Shown: in pieces, positions 60,265-64,000 of the stretch
Layout of the letters: each line of letters starts with the position of its first letter
Position numbering within the stretch: the stretch's first letter is position 1
Assembly (NCBI GenBank): GCA_027386095.1
Contig: DAHXUN010000003.1
Coordinates: 243,997-307,996, forward strand
DNA from: Nitrososphaerota archaeon
Lineage (GTDB): Archaea > Thermoproteota > Nitrososphaeria > Nitrososphaerales > UBA183
Direction: 5' to 3'
DNA length: 64,000 nt
The notes under the pieces: generated by a model
Databases searched by the model: none
What the model saw: the letters and a program-made list of their open reading frames with translations, nothing else
What the model was told of the DNA's origin: nothing
Made by a program: the position numbers and the translations under genes

Positions 60265-60492
60265 ATGTCCAGTTCGGAGTTCGGCCTCGCAGCAGTCTAC
60301 AGGGTGATAAAGAAGGCGGGGGCTGAGAGGGTAGGGGATGACGCAGCCATCGAGCTCAGGTCCGAGCTCGAGGCACTTGGGATCCAGATATCCAGGCGGG
60401 CGGTGGCTCTGGCTGCCCACGCGGGGAGGAAGACGGTAAAGCCAGCAGACATCAAGCTGGCCGCCGAAGAGATACTGAAACCCAGCATATAG
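60265..60492 (+). CDS. Archaeal histone
   Basis: A 75-residue single histone fold that wraps DNA as dimers and longer stacks. Three helices are visible: FGLAAVYRVIKKAG, DDAAIELRSELEALGIQISR and the AGRKTVKPADIKLAAEEIL end with the family's RKTV-xxxDI motif. ATG 60265 follows the TATA box; an upstream frame to 60133 is not protein-like. A perfect palindrome lies further upstream. Confidence 0.94.
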   Translation: MSSSEFGLAAVYRVIKKAGAERVGDDAAIELRSELEALGIQISRRAVALAAHAGRKTVKPADIKLAAEEILKPSI

Positions 60493-60540
60493 CGGGAGCC
60501 GCGGCGTCCCCTGAAAACATCGGGTTTGCGCCAGCAACCG

Positions 60541-60550
60541 CTATATCCGC
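60541..60550 (+). promoter_or_regulatory. TATA box of tRNA-Glu
   Basis: CTATATCCGC, about 25 nt before the first base of the tRNA. Confidence 0.5.
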
Positions 60551-60570
60551 ACCCCGGGAAGGCACGCCGG

Positions 60571-60645
60571 GCCCCGGTGGTGTAGCCCGGTCAAGCATGT
60601 TAGCCTCTCGAGCTAGCGACGCGAGTTCAAATCTCGCCCGGGGCA
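60571..60645 (+). tRNA. tRNA-Glu (anticodon CUC)
   Basis: A 75-nt tRNA with acceptor GCCCCGG/CCGGGGC and A73, anticodon loop CTCTCGA (anticodon CUC) and T-arm GCGAG-TTCAAAT-CTCGC. CCA is not encoded; no intron. Confidence 0.9.
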
Positions 60646-61415
60646 TTAAACCTACACACTCTCTTTAGCTAACTTAGAAGGAGAGAATCCATCACCCTCC
60701 GCGACCGGAGCTTTGCCGTGGGACCCCCAGGTCTGCATCAAGCGGGCCGATCTTCATGACCGATCCGACCGCCAATTCGTATGTGTGACGGCTTGACCTG
60801 CAGCCGGATTTCTAGCCCTCACGATTCTGTTCTGTTGCCGGCACAAAGCGGCTAACACCTGGGAATGACTAGGCTAACCTGGGTTGACGGGAGACGCGTG
60901 ATGCGCGAGGCAGAGTGAAGGCGGGTCGGCCGATTTCTCAGACACACCCGTTGGGGTCGGAACCTTTCTGCATCCGTTTCATACACTGCCGTGCTCAGAG
61001 GGCTCCAGCTGCGCGCCGCGGGGCCACGGTTGCACCGGGCGATTCCGAGTCTGTCCCCGCTCCCTAGAACCAACCTGGCGCGCCCTGACGAGCCAGACCA
61101 CGCCACTGCGGCAAAGCGCCGTCGCGAAATTACGTCATATGTGGTCAACGACCCAGGCGGCGAAAGTCGCGTCCCTCGGCCGGCAAAGTCGCCATCGAGC
61201 GCCGCCATCGCAGGCTGTGTCTGAACGCTCATCCCCATGGTCGGTCCCCGTGCGCTTCATGGGAGTCCCGAAATGCGGGTTTACTGGTTTCAGGAAAACC
61301 GCCTCTTATATTTTGGGTGCGCCACAGCGAGCAAGATGCTCGGGGGGAGCCGTCGTGCTGTCTCTTGCGTAACAGGGCCACAAGCGAGCGCGGCTTGGGT
61401 CTGCCCGCGAAGGCC
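60646..61415. other. 770-bp stretch without a convincing gene
   Basis: No frame here looks like a protein. Several short GC-rich inverted repeats occur around 60880-60960 (for example CGCG-TGAT-GCGCG). A TTATATTTT box at 61305-61313 could start the transcript of the surface protein, giving a leader of about 80 nt. I do not recognise an RNA family. Confidence 0.35.
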
Positions 61416-64000
61416 TTGTCCTTGACTACGCTCTCTCTACGTCGGCGCTCTGCTGCACGGAGACTGAAGGCCGTCGCCGTAGTCGTGACCGCGTTGATGG
61501 TCTTTGGCCCGCTCGTGCCTATTGCGAGTGCGTCGAGCTGGTTCCTACGTCCACCCGCTCCCGCATCAGCCCCCCAGCCGCAGTCCGGCCAAGGATACGG
61601 GGGAAGGAGCGTCCTGGTGGCCAGGCTCGTCCCAGAAGTCTCGGCTTCAAGTCCCACGGCGCGGCTAAGATGGGTGTTTCAGAGCGGCATCTCGCTGTTA
61701 AGCGAGGCCCTCTCAGCGCTCGGATCCCTCGGTGGTACGCTTTGGGAGGGTTTCTCCAGCACGGCCGGCGCGCTCGGAGGCGTCATATCTGGCGCCTGGT
61801 CGCACAACCGCGGCAACGCCCCGCCCGCTAACTCGGTGCCAGAGCCAGCCACGGCTCTGTCGCAGGAGAGCTCCTCGTCTCAAGGGATACCCCCTAACAG
61901 CACAGTCGGATACGTCGAGTACACATTGTCGTTCACCAACAACACGCTCTTCCCGGGGAACGTGCCGTCGACAGGCGTGCAGAGCGGATTCTCTCCGTTT
62001 TCGGCGACTCTCGGGCAGGCAGGGACTCTGTACGTTCTTGGTGGCGGACCCAACAGCACGCTCGTGATGGAAGTTGTCGACACCTCGACCGACCACGTCG
62101 CCAAGTCCTTCATCATAGGAAATTCGAGCGTCTACGGCAGCTGCATCCCTACGACAGCTGCTTTTGACCCCACGAACGGATATCTGTACGCTGTGAGCAC
62201 TCTCAACTGCGGCTTCAGCCTCAACGTCATTGCCCTCAGTACCGTGAATGGCTCGGTGGTCGCCAGAATCCCGCTCCAATCCTCGTTTGCTCCAGCAGGT
62301 GTAGCCTACGATGCCTCGAACGGCGAGGTCTATGTCACTGATTCCAACGCCGACTACTCGAGCCCCTTGGTCGACTTCATCAACGCCACCAGCAACTCGC
62401 TCGCTGGAAGTTCGAGCCTCGGTTTCAATTTCGTCAGCAATGGTTGCAATTCGCAGGACAACGGCTCCCCATACAGCGCTCGAGCAGACTCGCCCCTCTT
62501 CTACTCTTCAGGGGCTGAGATGTACGTCCCTGTCTCGTACTACCTCTGTGGGGCCACAGCGACAGCCGAAGCAATCTTCGCGCTGAACGACACGAACGCA
62601 GTCGTGGGCAGGACGCCGATGGCGTATGCCGGCGACACGCAACAAGCCGAAGTCGCGCCTTCAGGGGCCGTATATGTAGAGGGCTCGGGAGCAGGATACC
62701 TGTCCTTTTACTCGAACTGTCCCTGCTCCATCCCTCTCGTGACTGTCAGCCCTCAGGCTAACTCCTCTTCAGTGACGTCAATCTCCTGCGGGTCGTACGG
62801 AGAATTCGAGGGCTTGCTGTGTTTGCCGTCAGGCGCGGTCTACGACCCAGCGACAGGCTACCTCTACGCGGGTTGGTATTATTCGTGCTACACCTCAGGC
62901 TGCGCTCAGGTGGAAAGCAACACGACGGCGATTGACTCTTCGACCAACAAGACGGCAGGCTCACTGTCGACGGGCTACGGACAGTTGAGCATTCTCTTCG
63001 ACCAGTCAGACGGGCAACTCTATGAGACGAACCGCAACTCTGGCACTCTGTCGGTGATCTTCGACAGCCGCTTCAACGCTACCTTGACCGAGTCTGGTCT
63101 CCCGCCCGGCGACAGGTGGGGCACTGTCATCGCAGGGACGCTCCCGAAGTACACGACGTCGGACTTCGTCACATACTCCGCCCCTAACGGTGCCTACCAG
63201 CTAAACGTGACTGCGGGAGACGGATACTGCGTTTCACCATCTTCGAGGACGCTCGTCATCAACGGGAGCGATGTGTCGCAGACGATCCAGTTCACTAACT
63301 CTGGCTGCCACACGGTCACTTTCGACGAGTCAGGTCTACCGGACGGTGAGCTGTGGGGGGCCACCCTGAGCGGTTTCAATTCCTCCGCGACGGCGCCGTC
63401 CACCGTATCCTTCACAGAGCCCGACGGGAACTACACCTACTCCGTATCATACGTCGGGAATTTCGGCGAGATAGGTGTCATAGATTACTGCCAGTCGCCA
63501 TACGGCGGTAGCGTTGGGGTTCAAGGCGCCGACGTCTCTGTCCCCGTCCAGTATTCGATATGCGGAGGGGCAGGCCTGTGGACAGTGAGCGTCCGCACCA
63601 ACTCTGTCTTCTACTCAGGCACCGAGACGGTACTTGTCAACGGGAACGTGACGACGAGCCCGCGCGTCAACTTCACCACGTTTGCTACTGTCACCCTTAC
63701 GGACCCGCTGGGCACGGTCATCCGTTCGGACACCGTCGCAGTAAACGCCACCACAGGTCTCTTCCAGGACAACTTCACCACAGGAGGCCAGGGATGGATA
63801 GGCGGGACATACACAGTAACCGCTTACTGGCCGACCGGTCCTGGCTGCACCTCCTCCTACTCCGAATGCTCTTTCTCTCAACCGATATACCAGTTCGGTT
63901 ACCTCCCCTCCGGCCCCACCTACCAGGTGACATTCGTCGAAGGCGGCCTCCCGCAGGGGACGCCGTGGACAATGACGTTCGCCAACGTCACGAAGACGTC
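61416..64000 (+). CDS. Large secreted surface protein with propeller and ESGLP repeats (3' end cut)
   Basis: At least 861 residues, open to the end of the window. A signal peptide (basic RRRSAARR, then VAVVVTALMVFGPLVPIASA, cut after ASA) leads to an Ala/Pro/Ser-rich region (to about residue 160). Then come YVTN-like beta-propeller blades (AAFDPTNGYLYAV, VAYDASNGEVYVTD, AVYDPATGYLYAG), and from about residue 550 at least three repeats of the ESGLPxGxxW type (63080, 63320, 63930). Asn-X-Ser/Thr sites and Cys are frequent. It is probably an S-layer or adhesion protein. TTG 61416 or 61422 is the likeliest start. Confidence 0.78.
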   Translation, partial: MSLTTLSLRRRSAARRLKAVAVVVTALMVFGPLVPIASASSWFLRPPAPASAPQPQSGQGYGGRSVLVARLVPEVSASSPTARLRWVFQSGISLLSEALSALGSLGGTLWEGFSSTAGALGGVISGAWSHNRGNAPPANSVPEPATALSQESSSSQGIPPNSTVGYVEYTLSFTNNTLFPGNVPSTGVQSGFSPFSATLGQAGTLYVLGGGPNSTLVMEVVDTSTDHVAKSFIIGNSSVYGSCIPTTAAFDPTNGYLYAVSTLNCGFSLNVIALSTVNGSVVARIPLQSSFAPAGVAYDASNGEVYVTDSNADYSSPLVDFINATSNSLAGSSSLGFNFVSNGCNSQDNGSPYSARADSPLFYSSGAEMYVPVSYYLCGATATAEAIFALNDTNAVVGRTPMAYAGDTQQAEVAPSGAVYVEGSGAGYLSFYSNCPCSIPLVTVSPQANSSSVTSISCGSYGEFEGLLCLPSGAVYDPATGYLYAGWYYSCYTSGCAQVESNTTAIDSSTNKTAGSLSTGYGQLSILFDQSDGQLYETNRNSGTLSVIFDSRFNATLTESGLPPGDRWGTVIAGTLPKYTTSDFVTYSAPNGAYQLNVTAGDGYCVSPSSRTLVINGSDVSQTIQFTNSGCHTVTFDESGLPDGELWGATLSGFNSSATAPSTVSFTEPDGNYTYSVSYVGNFGEIGVIDYCQSPYGGSVGVQGADVSVPVQYSICGGAGLWTVSVRTNSVFYSGTETVLVNGNVTTSPRVNFTTFATVTLTDPLGTVIRSDTVAVNATTGLFQDNFTTGGQGWIGGTYTVTAYWPTGPGCTSSYSECSFSQPIYQFGYLPSGPTYQVTFVEGGLPQGTPWTMTFANVTKT

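Noticed and set aside
1..64000. CRISPR array or cas genes
   Set aside because: No regularly spaced direct repeats and no Cas-like proteins were seen; the two-copy element is too widely spaced.
1..64000. Insertion sequences or transposases
   Set aside because: No transposase motif or terminal inverted repeat pair was recognised, even in the accessory island.

Overview
The window is about 64 kb of GC-rich archaeal chromosome. Direct archaeal markers are a single-domain histone (60265), ribosomal protein S17e (59084), the KEOPS subunit Cgi121 (57580), a short archaeal-type triosephosphate isomerase (55579), a beta-CASP RNase of the RNase J type (12203), an AbrB-PhoU fusion (1582), and many genes whose start codon lies about 25-35 nt after a TATA box, as in leaderless archaeal transcripts. 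TTG and GTG starts are common. A TACK-superphylum archaeon, perhaps Nitrososphaeria (Thaumarchaeota), is my inference; no rRNA gene is present to test it.

1-19.2 kb is mostly housekeeping: CTP synthase (cut by the window start), AbrB-PhoU, DUF59, MarC, acylphosphatase, an isocitrate/isopropylmalate dehydrogenase, a PfkB kinase, an ACT regulator, TrpB2, the TldD/PmbA pair, the RNase J-like enzyme, two HAD phosphatases, an M1 aminopeptidase with a HEAT-like tail, and a PurD-like ATP-grasp enzyme. 19.2-27.4 kb holds a class I aminotransferase and a complete five-gene peptide ABC transporter behind a palindromic candidate operator. 27.3-30.5 kb is a respiratory operon: a cupredoxin with CuA-like spacing, a Tat-exported Rieske protein, cytochrome b and a small membrane protein. 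Both the cupredoxin and cytochrome b lack a metal or heme ligand that their families normally have.

30.5-34.1 kb is an accessory island directly 3' of a tRNA-Arg(CCG) gene. It has two toxin-antitoxin pairs, a coiled-coil protein, at least two decayed genes, and two copies of a structured, tRNA-like repeat that ends with the tRNA's own 3' terminus. The tRNA itself appears to contain a 15-nt bulge-helix-bulge intron in its variable region.

34.2-54.2 kb carries an MFS exporter divergent from a heterodimeric ABC exporter, argS, a SerB-like phosphatase, two class V aminotransferases around an amino-acid permease, tRNA-Gln(CUG), two adjacent cation/proton antiporters, a PadR-controlled ABC exporter with a perfect operator, and divergent class I aldolase and class I fructose-1,6-bisphosphatase genes. 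54.2-60.7 kb has glutamate dehydrogenase, TIM, TsaC with a THUMP protein, and an operon of S17e, a SerK-like kinase, a ubiquitin-like protein ending in Gly-Gly, and Cgi121, followed by TatD, the histone and tRNA-Glu(CUC). The window ends inside a large secreted surface protein with YVTN-like propeller blades and ESGLP-type repeats.

The metabolic picture is an amino-acid- and peptide-using, respiring archaeon that can make sugars by gluconeogenesis: peptide import, peptidases, aminotransferases and glutamate dehydrogenase feed carbon in; TIM, aldolase and FBPase build hexose phosphate. The most novel-looking signals are the tRNA-like repeat pair with the intron-bearing tRNA-Arg, and the modified redox centres of the respiratory operon.
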